From Planctomycetota bacterium (GTDB lineage Bacteria; Planctomycetota; UBA8108; JACQVS01), in contig JANQLS010000087.1 in NCBI GenBank assembly GCA_028280485.1, positions 1 through 44,432 of the forward strand: a stretch of 44,432 nt of DNA, given 5' to 3'. Positions 27,849 to 36,618 of this stretch are shown piece after piece. Under the pieces are notes generated by a model. It saw only the letters and a list, made by a program, of their open reading frames with translations. It was not told the DNA's origin and did no database searches. Numbering within the stretch: the first letter of the stretch is position 1; each line of letters opens with the position of its first letter. A program made the position numbers and the translations under genes.

Positions 27849-30413
27849 TTATCGACGCACAACCTTCCAATTCGAATCGGTGAATATCGAAATTTTTTGT
27901 GTGCCGATTGTTACCGTCGCATTTCCTTCTTGATCTAAGGTCGAGGATACTTTTTCGGCAACCAACTTTGGATCTACACCATCGTTAAAGGGGATGAGCA
28001 CACTGAGCCAATACTCTGTTTTTCCTGGAGTTAATACCGCTTTTTGAAAAGTGTTTTGACTCGGGCCCGTTCGAATATCTTGTGAAGAGCGGTGGAGAAT
28101 CTGTTGGATGGGTCTTCCCGTTTGGGGATGCATATAAAGGAGGACTCTTTTCTTTCGTTTTTGCCACCAGGCGTAGTCTCTCGCTGGGGCAACCACCCAG
28201 TTGCGACCCTTTTTTAACTCTTCATTCTTGAGTGGACCTTCGGCTTTAATCAGCCAGCAGGGGCTGGCTTGGTAGCTTTTCAAGTCTCTGTCGGGAGTGT
28301 ACTGATCCTTAACTATCAGGAATCCCTCATCAGTGAGTACCGTTTGGCGAACCCATCGACTTCGCCCAGAATAATAATTTCTGAAAGCGAATTCTCCGAA
28401 TGAATCATCACCTTGGTTATCAGCTTTGAGTGAATCCCGAACGAGGATGGCCCCACGGTTGTAGAGGGGATTGAAGTAAGCCGGGTGGATGCGATCGTTG
28501 AGTCGGATGTTGCCTCCTTCTCCTTTAATGTCAAAAGAGATGCGAGTGTATTCCTTATGCGCATCGAATTTTTCGTTAAGGCCCACTATGAGAACCTTGA
28601 GCTGAATGCCAGTTGGAACATTGAGGCGAAGCGCTTTACCTTTTCGACGCCCCTGAGGAATGATTTCAAGGAGTTGTTTCATTTCTAACCGAGAGAGTTC
28701 TTTTTCCCCTGCTTTATTTATTTCAATAATCTTGAGTTGAGTGGGGATGGAGTCAAAAGCAGCTAATGTTTTTTCTCCTTTTGGACCTGAAAGTCGTAAG
28801 TTTTGAATCGAGGCATCGGAGGTGAAGGTTCCCATCTCAACTGAGGTTAATCGGTACTCATTGTTTAAGTACCAATAGCCATCCATATTGCCGTAAGCAA
28901 ATCCGAAGTTGGGATCATCTCGACGACGAAATTTTTGGATGGCGTGATCGAAGTACCAATGGGGTGAATCGGGCGCTGTACGGCAGTTTAAAATACGTTC
29001 GAAAGCCATCGTCGCCATCTGCCAGTGTTCTGATGAAGGTTTCGACATTTTACCCTCTTTATTAAGAGGGAAATCCATTCCTGGAGGAAGCACTGATAGC
29101 ATGTCGTAGGCTGTCTCTCCAACACCCGCCCGACCGCTGGTATATTTTCCCGAAGTGTGAAGGAATTTGGCGCCATCTACACAATATTCATATAAGCGGC
29201 CATCAGCTCCGTCGCAGTAGTGCATATAGTTGTTGTTGCGATCATAGATGTAGTAAGAGGCAAACGGTTTTCCGCTTTGCCGACTAGAATTGAGATAGAG
29301 CCTTTCGGGGACTTTATATTTCAGAGGACTGTAATATCCGATTTTTGATTTCCCGTAGGGGACCCGAGCCTGGATCCCCCTTTTCTCGAACCACCGATAT
29401 CTTTCTTGATAAGCGCGCTTATATTCGGTGGGAGTCGAGATGCCTTGAGGGGGGCGTCCGCCCAGAATTGCTTGCTCGGATGCCCATAAGAATTCCGGAT
29501 CTTCAAAATGTTTAGCTAGGCGATACCACACGTGCCCATCGTTAACCCGTTCTGCACCTCCGTAGTACTCAGCATTCCAGGGGTCTTTGAATTGCTTTTC
29601 AGGGTCGAAGATGACTTTCGATCCTGAGTTCGGATTTCCTCTGACTCCGCCACCGTGAACGTAATCGAGATAACGTCTTGAGATGGCGTACAATAAGTCG
29701 CGTTCCGTTTCAAACTTTCCCAGCCCTTCAGCCATATCGAGGAAGCCTTGAAGAAACAGAGGGCCGTAAGGGAAATAGTTGGTCTCGGTGGTGTCGCCGT
29801 AATCAGTCAATTCTCTCCACAAGGCTTCAAGCCAGCGATGATGGCGTTGAGCGATCGGCATGTCAGGGAAGAATTTTACGGCGAGTGCCGGTCCTCCATT
29901 GATGCCGTAGGGTCGATTGTTGACACCTCTCTCGAGCATCGAGTAATCCTTAAAGTTGAGCTCAAAGCTTTTCTTGATCAGTTGTTTGAATTCAGCTATC
30001 TCTTTGGGAGCCAGCCAGCCTTGACGAGCTAATTCCTGATAAATTCTAAGTCGACCGCCACTCCCCCAGGATTTGTGATTTGAAAAGAGGGTGAGGGGTT
30101 GATCGTCGGGCTTCGCAAGGGATTCACGTTGCCGATCGAGGATGCTCATAAAGTAAGCGTGAAGGATTTTGAGCTCGTTCTGATCTTGTCGACCGTTGTC
30201 TATATAACGGCTGAGCAGCCGATCCCATTCCCAGCCACCGCGGTGGATTTGCGGCTGAAGTTCTCGAACAGCTTGGGCTAACTGATTAATTTCCCGCTCG
30301 GAATAGTGGGCGTAAGAGGGTCGAGGATGGCCGTCCTTTAGGCTGGCATAGTCATCGCAAAGACCGAAAGAGCAATAGGTTGAAAGAAGAAGCACTGAGA
30401 GATGTTTTTTCAT
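27849..30413 (-). CDS. Large exported protein, possible polysaccharide lyase
   Basis: An 854-residue secreted protein (signal peptide LSVLLLSTYCSFGLC). The first 450 residues are rich in helices and Trp/Tyr/His, with pieces such as FSNHKSWGSGGRLRIYQELARQGW, MLERGVNNRPYGINGGPALAVKFFP and ERVNDGHVWYRLAKHF, which recall an alpha/alpha toroid. The remainder is beta-rich (DRIHPAYFNPLYNRGAILVRDS, TVLTDEGFLIVKDQYTPDRDLKSYQASPCWLIKAEGP). A toroid followed by beta-sheets is the architecture of heparinase II/III and alginate-lyase families, so a polysaccharide lyase is plausible, but I found no diagnostic catalytic motif. Treat the function as unproven. It is monocistronic and convergent with the DinB gene. 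Confidence 0.6.
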   Translation of the reverse strand: MKKHLSVLLLSTYCSFGLCDDYASLKDGHPRPSYAHYSEREINQLAQAVRELQPQIHRGGWEWDRLLSRYIDNGRQDQNELKILHAYFMSILDRQRESLAKPDDQPLTLFSNHKSWGSGGRLRIYQELARQGWLAPKEIAEFKQLIKKSFELNFKDYSMLERGVNNRPYGINGGPALAVKFFPDMPIAQRHHRWLEALWRELTDYGDTTETNYFPYGPLFLQGFLDMAEGLGKFETERDLLYAISRRYLDYVHGGGVRGNPNSGSKVIFDPEKQFKDPWNAEYYGGAERVNDGHVWYRLAKHFEDPEFLWASEQAILGGRPPQGISTPTEYKRAYQERYRWFEKRGIQARVPYGKSKIGYYSPLKYKVPERLYLNSSRQSGKPFASYYIYDRNNNYMHYCDGADGRLYEYCVDGAKFLHTSGKYTSGRAGVGETAYDMLSVLPPGMDFPLNKEGKMSKPSSEHWQMATMAFERILNCRTAPDSPHWYFDHAIQKFRRRDDPNFGFAYGNMDGYWYLNNEYRLTSVEMGTFTSDASIQNLRLSGPKGEKTLAAFDSIPTQLKIIEINKAGEKELSRLEMKQLLEIIPQGRRKGKALRLNVPTGIQLKVLIVGLNEKFDAHKEYTRISFDIKGEGGNIRLNDRIHPAYFNPLYNRGAILVRDSLKADNQGDDSFGEFAFRNYYSGRSRWVRQTVLTDEGFLIVKDQYTPDRDLKSYQASPCWLIKAEGPLKNEELKKGRNWVVAPARDYAWWQKRKKRVLLYMHPQTGRPIQQILHRSSQDIRTGPSQNTFQKAVLTPGKTEYWLSVLIPFNDGVDPKLVAEKVSSTLDQEGNATVTIGTQKISIFTDSNWKVVRR

Positions 30414-30553
30414 TACGATCTATCTAAAGAGTCTCGTTGATTTCGAAAAAATAGGAACTAAATAGTCTATCACGGTGTCAGTGATTCACGCAAAGTCAGG
30501 TTGAGTGGGAGGCTCAAAGTTTTTTTAATCTGTTAAATATTTATTTTTTTTTC

Positions 30554-30591
30554 TTGATTATTAATTCGTATACGAATAGTTAATATACGAA
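30554..30591 (+). promoter_or_regulatory. Promoter with palindromic MarR-type operator
   Basis: A perfect 14-base palindrome ATTCGTATACGAAT (30564-30577) lies in the 17-base spacer between a plausible -35 (TTGATT, 30554-30559) and -10 (TAGTTA, 30577-30582). A second half-site ATACGAA follows at 30585-30591. MarR proteins bind this kind of short inverted repeat over their own promoters, and the next gene is a MarR regulator. Repression by blocking RNA polymerase is the simple reading; the promoter boxes are assigned by eye. Confidence 0.6.
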
Positions 30592-30642
30592 CTAATACGG
30601 AGGGTTTCTATCGATTCCCCAAATCTGGTTGAAATGTAAGGC

Positions 30643-30665
30643 CAGTAGGTTGGTCAGTAGATTGG
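30643..30665 (+). repeat. Short 12-base tandem repeat in the leader
   Basis: CAGTAGGTTGG (30643-30653) and CAGTAGATTGG (30655-30665) repeat with a 12-base period and one mismatch in the untranslated leader of the MarR gene. GGCCA and TGGCC at the edges could pair to a weak hairpin. No known riboswitch is recognised; the leader is about 160 bases, long for this operon. Confidence 0.4.
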
Positions 30666-30752
30666 CCGGAAGGGCAGATTTATCCGTTTGCGGTGGGTTC
30701 GTAGAGATGCTTCGAGGGAGAACTTTAGTGTGACAAGGAGTAAAGGTTTTTA

Positions 30753-31217
30753 ATGGCAGCTCAAGTGTTGAAGAAGTACGACTCACCGGGTTACGGCGCG
30801 TTGTTGGCTTTGGTCAAGGTCGGGGGAATGTTGCGCAAGGCGGGGGATCGGTTCTTTAAAGACTACGGATTGACGCAGTGTCAATTTAACGTGCTCATGG
30901 TTCTTCAGTATGTCGAAGGGGGAGGCTGCGCTCAAAAAGAGCTCTGTCAGCAGTTGTTGGTCAAGGGGGCGAATATGACGACCCTGCTTCAACGAATGCA
31001 AGCTTTGGGGCTTATTGCCCGGAAGGAGAGTCGGGAAGATGAGAGGCATAAAATCGTGAGTCTTACCCCTAAGGGGCGGCGACTCTTGAAGCGAGTAGAG
31101 AAAGTTTATTACAAGTTGGTGGAAGAGGTTATGTCGGTGCATTCCTTGGCCGGCTTAAAAAGGTTTACTCGTCAATTGGAAGAGACTCTGGAATCGATTG
31201 AGCGAGTTTCTGCTTAG
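30753..31217 (+). CDS. MarR-family transcriptional regulator
   Basis: A 154-residue winged-helix repressor-type protein. The DNA-binding core reads QCQFNVLMVLQYVEGGGCAQKELCQQLLVKGANMTTLLQRMQALGLIARKESREDERHKIVSLTPKGRRLL, including the typical wing ESREDERHK. Flanking helices would form the dimer interface. MarR proteins commonly sense aromatic or lipid-like carboxylates, fitting a regulator for the Rieske/GH3/desaturase operon that follows 69 bases downstream. AAGGAG and AAAGG lie before the ATG. Autoregulation through the palindrome at 30564-30577 is probable. Confidence 0.92.
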   Translation: MAAQVLKKYDSPGYGALLALVKVGGMLRKAGDRFFKDYGLTQCQFNVLMVLQYVEGGGCAQKELCQQLLVKGANMTTLLQRMQALGLIARKESREDERHKIVSLTPKGRRLLKRVEKVYYKLVEEVMSVHSLAGLKRFTRQLEETLESIERVSA

Positions 31218-31286
31218 AGGGTGGGTGTTCGGGAGGGTTCGCGCCCTTTCGATTCTGTCCTCGATACGAAAGCTGTGAGGTGAGAT

Positions 31287-32381
31287 ATGCTTCAGTTGAG
31301 AAATTATTGGTACATCGCTCTGAGGTCTTCAGAGTTGAAAGCTTCACCTCAGAGGCGATTTGTTGAGGGAGAGCCTTTAGTTTTCTTTCGGGATGAGTCT
31401 GGCGCCCCACGGGCATTGGTGGATCGCTGCCTTCATCGAGGGGCGAAGCTTTCGGAGGGAAAGGTTCAAAAAGGTTGTGTCGTTTGTCCCTACCATGGTT
31501 GGGCGTTTGACGGGGAGGGGAGTCTTTGCGATGTCCCGTCTTTAGGTGTTGATCAATGTCTTCCTAAGGCGAAAGCAAAATCTTATCCCGTTGAAGAAAA
31601 GGAGGGGCATATTTGGGTGTGGTTGGGGCGAGATGAACCATCCTTCGAGGCGCCTCATTTTCCGATGGTGTCGGAAGGGGCGAAGGCTGAAGGTTGGTCC
31701 AGTTTCTTTATGTACACTCAATTTGAAGCCGCTTCGGTCGAGGCCTGTTTAGAGAATTTCTTGGACGTGCCTCACACTCTGCATGTCCATCCCGGTTTAT
31801 TTCGATCGAAAGGTTTGAAGGAGACCAAGGTTCAGATTCGAGGGCGTTCGGATGGGGTCGAGGTTGAGTATATCGATGAGAATCCTCTGAGTGGGATCGG
31901 GCCGAAACTTTTATTGCCTCGGGGGGCCCGAATGACTCATGTGGATCGATTCATTTTGCCATCGATGACTCGAGTTGATTACACGTTTGGGGAGAATCAT
32001 AGTTTCATTATCACCAGTCAGTGTACCCACCGTGAAGAAAATATTATCGATGTGACGACTGCAATTAGTTGGAAATTGCCGGCCCCACGTTGGGTCGTGG
32101 CTCCGTTTCTTCGATGGTACTGTCGGCATGTCATCCTTCAAGATGTTGAGATTTTAAAGAATCACTGTGAGCAAGAGATGCGTTTCGGGCGGACGTTCAT
32201 GAATACGACGGCTGACTTGCTAGGGCCCCTCATTCATAAGTTGCGAAGAGAGGCTGCCGAAGGTGTGGTGCGAATGGGGAATCAAAATGATGAGTTGTTG
32301 TCCGGGGCGAAGGCTTCGGGAGGGCCTGCTTCTGAAAGTTCTGAATGTAAAGTGCTACAAGAGACTTCAATAAAAATTTAA
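31287..32381 (+). CDS. Rieske non-heme iron oxygenase, catalytic subunit
   Basis: A 364-residue ring-hydroxylating-type oxygenase. The Rieske [2Fe-2S] ligands are C48-L-H50 and C67-P-Y-H70 (CLHRG, CPYHGW). The mononuclear iron site is N157-F-L-D160-x2-H163-x4-H168 in ENFLDVPHTLHVHPG, with Asp 160 as the electron bridge. The C-terminal half belongs to the VanA/pheophorbide-oxygenase-like side of the superfamily, which acts as demethylase, monooxygenase or desaturase on bulky rings. No ferredoxin or reductase gene is nearby, so electrons must come from elsewhere. A GAGGTGAG site precedes the ATG, and a half-site ATACGAA at 31264-31270 may give it separate control. Confidence 0.93.
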   Translation: MLQLRNYWYIALRSSELKASPQRRFVEGEPLVFFRDESGAPRALVDRCLHRGAKLSEGKVQKGCVVCPYHGWAFDGEGSLCDVPSLGVDQCLPKAKAKSYPVEEKEGHIWVWLGRDEPSFEAPHFPMVSEGAKAEGWSSFFMYTQFEAASVEACLENFLDVPHTLHVHPGLFRSKGLKETKVQIRGRSDGVEVEYIDENPLSGIGPKLLLPRGARMTHVDRFILPSMTRVDYTFGENHSFIITSQCTHREENIIDVTTAISWKLPAPRWVVAPFLRWYCRHVILQDVEILKNHCEQEMRFGRTFMNTTADLLGPLIHKLRREAAEGVVRMGNQNDELLSGAKASGGPASESSECKVLQETSIKI

Positions 32382-32398
32382 ATGAAACGAGGTTCGTT

Positions 32399-33136
32399 AT
32401 GAGTCAGCAGCTGATTGGAGTGACTCAAAGGCGTGAAGATGTTCCTGTCGATGAAGTGAATTCTTACTATCAATTATTCAGTCAATATTATCGAAAAGTT
32501 GATTGGGATGTTTTTCTTGATGATTGGTTAGAAAAAGAGTGGGTGATTACTCTTAAAGATCGAGAAGGGGTGTTGCGGGGATTCACGACTTTGATGCTAT
32601 ACGAGATGGAATTTAAAGGAGAGCCTCTTCGAGCGGTGTTTAGTGGGAACACCATCATCGAAAAAGAGTTTTGGGGTGAGCAAGTGCTCGCGCGCAGTTG
32701 GGGAGATTTTATGGCTGATCGTAAGCTTGAAAAACCAGAAATTCCTTTGTATTGGTTTCTAATCTCCAGTGGATTTCGAACTTACCTCTTCTTGCCCATC
32801 TTTTTTAAGAATTTTTATCCCAGTGTGAAGCAAGGCACTCCTCAGTATGAGCAGGAGTTAATCGATTGTTTGGGAAGAATGAAGTTTCCCGATGAGTATA
32901 AGGAGGGGGTGGTTCGAGTTCATAAAGAACGAGAATGCTTGCGAAAAGATCTCACCCAGGCGCATCGTTCTCGAAAAATGATCGAGCACATTCAGTTTTT
33001 CCAGGATAAGAATCCCGGTCACCTCCGAGGTGACGAATTGGTTTGCTTGGCTGAGTTTTCTTTTGAAAACAACAAACGGTTAGCCCAAACGTGTTTGAAT
33101 GAAAAGAAGGCGCAGTTATGTTCGTTCGTCAACTGA
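32399..33136 (+). CDS. GNAT-like protein of the lipid operon
   Basis: A 245-residue soluble protein that I do not recognise with certainty. The first 130 residues look like a GNAT acyltransferase core: EWVITLKDREGVLRGFTTLMLYEMEFKGEPLRAVFSGNTIIEKEFWGEQVLARSWGDFM, i.e. paired strands, a turn and a helix in GNAT order. The remainder is helical and charged. The ribosome site GAGG is 6 bases before the ATG; the Rieske gene ends 17 bases upstream and the GH3 gene begins inside its last 19 bases. It may acylate an intermediate or supply acyl groups for the GH3 enzyme. Transferase activity is inference from fold-like pattern only. Confidence 0.6.
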   Translation: MSQQLIGVTQRREDVPVDEVNSYYQLFSQYYRKVDWDVFLDDWLEKEWVITLKDREGVLRGFTTLMLYEMEFKGEPLRAVFSGNTIIEKEFWGEQVLARSWGDFMADRKLEKPEIPLYWFLISSGFRTYLFLPIFFKNFYPSVKQGTPQYEQELIDCLGRMKFPDEYKEGVVRVHKERECLRKDLTQAHRSRKMIEHIQFFQDKNPGHLRGDELVCLAEFSFENNKRLAQTCLNEKKAQLCSFVN

Positions 33137-34611
33137 AACGTCAACTCGGAAATTCACTTTGGAAATGGGCGTCAAAACGTCATTACCTTCGGTATAAGAA
33201 GGCCTGTGATCAGCCTCGCGAATCTCAGTTGAATCAGTTACGTGCGTACCTTTCCAGGAATCAAGAAACGGCTTACGGGCAAGCATTCAATTTTTCCAAG
33301 ATTCGATCTTATGAGGATTATAAAGAACAAGTTCCTCTGGTTTCCTATTCGGAGGTGTTTCCATGGATCCAGAGAATTCTCAAAGGGGAGATCCATGTAT
33401 TAACTCAGGAGCCAGTTAAGTTTTTTGAGATGACAAGTGGTAGTGGTGATGCGGCCAAGTATATACCCTACACCAAAACTCTTTTGGAAGAATTTCAGCG
33501 TGCAGTGGGGGCTTGGATCTACGATCTATTCGATCATCATCCCGAACTCTTGAAGGGCTCACAGTACTGGTCCCTTACTCCGATTGGATCAGAAGAAGAG
33601 AAGAATCGAGAGTTCGAAGATTCGCAATATCCGATAGGTCTCACCAGCGATCGGGAATATTTCAATATTTTTGAGCGCACTTTAATTTCTTGGGTTATGG
33701 CTTTTTCAGATGAAAAACTGAAAGCCGCTACCACCGCCGACTACCAATCCCAAATTGTTGAACAATTAATTCGGTGTAAAGACTTAAGTCTGATCTCGGT
33801 TTGGAATCCTAGCTTCCTGATTCTTCTGCTTGAGCAAATTGCTGACAAAACTCAAATCAATTCTTTGTGGCCCCAATTGAAACTCATCAGTTGTTGGACT
33901 CACGGGGCTTCTAGCCAGTTCATTCCCAAGCTTAAAAATTTATTGCCAGGTACTCAAATTCAGGGGAAGGGATTGCTCGCCACTGAAGGAGTTGTTTCTT
34001 TTCCATTGAGTGGAAATTTAGCTCCAGTTCCGGCCTTGAACTCGCACTTCATTGAGTTCTTAGATTCTGAAGGCCGAGCCTATTTAGTGGATGAGCTTCA
34101 AGTGGGGGAGATTTACTCCATCGTGTTGACTACCGGCGGAGGTTTTTATCGATATAAGCTTGGAGATCGAGTGAAGATCATTTCAAAAAACGGGGCGATG
34201 GAATTTATCGGGAGGGGGGAACAGTCGAGTGATCTTTGTGGTGAAAAACTCGATGAGTCGTTTGTCGCTCCCATCCTTCAAAAGGCGCAACGGACGTTTT
34301 CTTTAACCGGCTGTACTTTATTGGCGCCCGATTTAAAGGATGAACCTCATTACCTCTTGTTTACGAGCTCTGGGGATCGTCTGCAGATAGCCAGCTACGT
34401 TGAGGCGCAGTTGAGAAAGTCATTTCACTACGACTATTGTCGACGTCTTCGGCAATTGGCGCCCGTTGAAGCTGTTCGAGTCCTCGATCTTGAGGAGCGA
34501 TATTTAAATTCCTGCGTAAGTTTAGGGCAGAGGCCTGGAGACGTTAAAGCCACCTACCTGAGAAGTGAACTCGGTTGGAGAGAAAGGATATTGAGTTGTG
34601 ATTCAAATTAA
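33118..34611 (+). CDS. GH3-family acyl-adenylate/amide synthetase
   Basis: A 497-residue member of the GH3 superfamily, the group containing plant auxin- and jasmonate-amido synthetases. They adenylate a carboxylic acid and transfer it to an amine, usually an amino acid. Support: ATP-loop EMTSGSGDAAKYIPYTKTLLEEF near 104-120, STNDF-like THGASSQFIPKLKNLLPGTQIQGKGLLATEGVVSFPL, GGGFYRYKLGDRVKI near 344 and IGRGEQSSDLCGEKLDESFV. Bacterial GH3 proteins are poorly studied and often sit in natural-product or lipid clusters, as here. The start is inside the upstream GNAT-like gene (19-base overlap) and the end overlaps the next start. The acid and amine partners are unknown. Confidence 0.9.
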   Translation: MFVRQLKRQLGNSLWKWASKRHYLRYKKACDQPRESQLNQLRAYLSRNQETAYGQAFNFSKIRSYEDYKEQVPLVSYSEVFPWIQRILKGEIHVLTQEPVKFFEMTSGSGDAAKYIPYTKTLLEEFQRAVGAWIYDLFDHHPELLKGSQYWSLTPIGSEEEKNREFEDSQYPIGLTSDREYFNIFERTLISWVMAFSDEKLKAATTADYQSQIVEQLIRCKDLSLISVWNPSFLILLLEQIADKTQINSLWPQLKLISCWTHGASSQFIPKLKNLLPGTQIQGKGLLATEGVVSFPLSGNLAPVPALNSHFIEFLDSEGRAYLVDELQVGEIYSIVLTTGGGFYRYKLGDRVKIISKNGAMEFIGRGEQSSDLCGEKLDESFVAPILQKAQRTFSLTGCTLLAPDLKDEPHYLLFTSSGDRLQIASYVEAQLRKSFHYDYCRRLRQLAPVEAVRVLDLEERYLNSCVSLGQRPGDVKATYLRSELGWRERILSCDSN

Positions 34612-35755
34612 GACTCCCCTTCAGTTCGAACCGATTGAACGTTCAATCCTTGTGGCTCGTAAGAAACCTTCTCGCCCTTACTTTGATCTTGCTCAACCTC
34701 AAGATGATGAAGCGCTTCGAAGGCTATTGTTAGCAACGCCGATGAAGGGATCGATAGAAGTTTCGTTCTTGAAAGATCCGAATTATTTCTCGTTCAACTC
34801 GATATTGGGTGAAAAAGTTCAGACTCTCGTTTTGAGAGATCGAGATCAGATTGCCGGTATGGCGGTGAGAGCCAGTCGACCTAGTTTTATAAACGGAGAA
34901 AGAGAAGTCACCGGCTACCTGGGAGATCTTCGCTTGCATCCCGATTATCGTTCCGGAACGTATTTGTATCGTGGTTACCAGTTTTTGAGAGATCTCCATG
35001 AGGCGGATCGTTCCATTCGCTATTACAGCACGGTGATTTTCTCAGACAATTACAGAGCACTAAAAACCATCGCATCCAATCGATCGGGGATGCCTTGGTA
35101 TACCGACATGGGGCGTTTATTGACGCCCATGATCCGTATTCCAAAGGTTTCTAAGAACTATTTAGCATTTGAGAAGACCTTGAATCGGAAAGGTTACCGA
35201 ATTGAACGAGGCAGTGCTGAGGTCTTGCCTCTCATTCTTTCAAAACTCAATGCTAGTAGGAATCAATTTGCTCCTCAGTGGACGCCTCATGATTTCTTAA
35301 ATGGATCGCTTAAAGAATTTTCTTTAGATGATTTTTACCTGCTCTTTAAGGGGCAGCAACTCAGTGCCTTCATCGGGGTTTGGGATCAGCAAAAAATCCG
35401 GCAAACTAAAATCGAAGCCTACCATGGTCTCCTTAAGTACGCTCGCCCTCTGGTGAATTCTCTTTTCGCCCAAGCTCTACCCAAGCCGGGATCACGGTTA
35501 CCGTTTTTCTATGGTGCATTTGCTGAATCTGATGACAAAGAAAGTTTTGAATACTTATTGGAATACCTTCGAAGGAAATTTTCAGGAAGTAACTACAGTC
35601 ACTTTTCATTGAGTCTCCACGAAAAAAATCCACTCTCTCAAGTGATCCAATGCTTTCCTCATACTCCCTTCGTCGGTCGTATTTTTTCGGTAACTTTTGA
35701 ACGATTACCGAAATTAGATTCGCGCTTACCTTCAATAGAAGCGGCTTTGTTATGA
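34598..35755 (+). CDS. GNAT-family acyltransferase, long form
   Basis: A 385-residue protein with a GNAT N-acyltransferase core: TLVLRDRDQIAGMAVRASRPSFINGEREVTGYLGDLRLHPDYRSGTYLYRGYQFLRDL, the last part being the acyl-CoA-binding loop and helix. A second, less clear transferase-like half follows (YRIERGSAEVLPLILSKL), as in tandem GNAT proteins. It begins with GTG inside the GH3 gene, with AAAGGA about a dozen bases before, and ends in an ATGA overlap with the desaturase. Two acyltransferases beside an amide synthetase suggest successive acylations of an amine-bearing backbone; this role is inferred. Confidence 0.75.
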   Translation: MIQIKTPLQFEPIERSILVARKKPSRPYFDLAQPQDDEALRRLLLATPMKGSIEVSFLKDPNYFSFNSILGEKVQTLVLRDRDQIAGMAVRASRPSFINGEREVTGYLGDLRLHPDYRSGTYLYRGYQFLRDLHEADRSIRYYSTVIFSDNYRALKTIASNRSGMPWYTDMGRLLTPMIRIPKVSKNYLAFEKTLNRKGYRIERGSAEVLPLILSKLNASRNQFAPQWTPHDFLNGSLKEFSLDDFYLLFKGQQLSAFIGVWDQQKIRQTKIEAYHGLLKYARPLVNSLFAQALPKPGSRLPFFYGAFAESDDKESFEYLLEYLRRKFSGSNYSHFSLSLHEKNPLSQVIQCFPHTPFVGRIFSVTFERLPKLDSRLPSIEAALL

Positions 35756-36618
35756 AGGTTTTGAAGTATCGAGCAGATTTAAGAAGTGTTATCTCTATCG
35801 TGCTCTTACAGAGTTTGTTCTTCGCGTTGTGGATAGGTTGGATTCCACTTCAAAGTCCTCTGGGATGGATATCGTGGGCAGTGACTTTCCCGCTCGCCTT
35901 TATTGCTTGCATCATCAACCATAACCACCAGCATCTCTCTACTTTTTCGACTAAGGCATGCAATAAAATTTGGGGAATCTTTCTCAGCCTCAGCATAGGC
36001 CAGCCAGCCGTAGCAATCGTTCCTATGCACAACTACAACCATCACGTTCATAATGGAGACGATAGAGATTTCGTTCGACCTTCCCTCGTTCGCTTCCGCT
36101 GGAACTTTCTCAATTTAATCTTATTTCCATTTATTTCCCTCTGGGGATTTATCAAAGAGAAAACAGAAATTCTGGGGGAGTGGAAACGGTCTGATCCCAA
36201 AAGATTTCGTCAACTCGTTTACGAACGTTGGGTTTTTTACCCTGTTCTTTTAACCCTTTTCATTCTCCAGCCTGTTCCTACTCTGCTTTTTTATCTTTGC
36301 CCGTATCTTTTTGGGCAATGGGCGATCATCGCTGTGAATTTTATTCAACACGACGGTTGCGATCCTCATTCCAAACTCAACAATTCTAGGAATTTTACGG
36401 GATCTGTGCTGAATTTCTTCGTGTTGAATAACGGATTCCACACTGCGCACCATCTGTATCCCGGTCTTCATTGGAGTCTCCTTCCAGAAAAACACAAATC
36501 ACTGCAGGCTAAGATCCATCCCAGTTTGAGTCACTCGGGGATGATTAAAACCTTGTTAGAGTTTTATATTTGGCCCGCCCGTAGACCTCTTTGGCAAAGT
36601 GGGGGTAAAGAACAATGA
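35752..36618 (+). CDS. Membrane fatty acid desaturase/hydroxylase (1)
   Basis: A 288-residue integral membrane diiron enzyme of the fatty acid desaturase superfamily. Three histidine boxes are present: H57-NHQ-H61, H93-x3-H97-H98 (PMHNYNHHVHNG, longer than the usual HxxHH) and H230-x2-H233-H234 (NNGFHTAHHLYPGLHW), plus a His in IQHDGCDPHS. Hydrophobic segments surround them. The last box, NNGFHTxHHLYPGxHW, resembles desaturases acting on lipids or carotenoid-like chains. Start and stop are both coupled by ATGA overlaps to neighbours. It could introduce a double bond or hydroxyl into the acyl product of this operon. Confidence 0.9.
   Translation: MKVLKYRADLRSVISIVLLQSLFFALWIGWIPLQSPLGWISWAVTFPLAFIACIINHNHQHLSTFSTKACNKIWGIFLSLSIGQPAVAIVPMHNYNHHVHNGDDRDFVRPSLVRFRWNFLNLILFPFISLWGFIKEKTEILGEWKRSDPKRFRQLVYERWVFYPVLLTLFILQPVPTLLFYLCPYLFGQWAIIAVNFIQHDGCDPHSKLNNSRNFTGSVLNFFVLNNGFHTAHHLYPGLHWSLLPEKHKSLQAKIHPSLSHSGMIKTLLEFYIWPARRPLWQSGGKEQ

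Noticed and set aside
27841..27860. Possible hairpin at the DinB and large-protein convergence
   Set aside because: TGCGT/ACGCA has a loop consisting mostly of T and no consistent T-run after it, too weak to call a terminator.
30592..30786. Minus-strand frame of 64 codons before the MarR gene
   Set aside because: It covers the leader and start of the MarR gene and shows no ribosome site or protein-like pattern.
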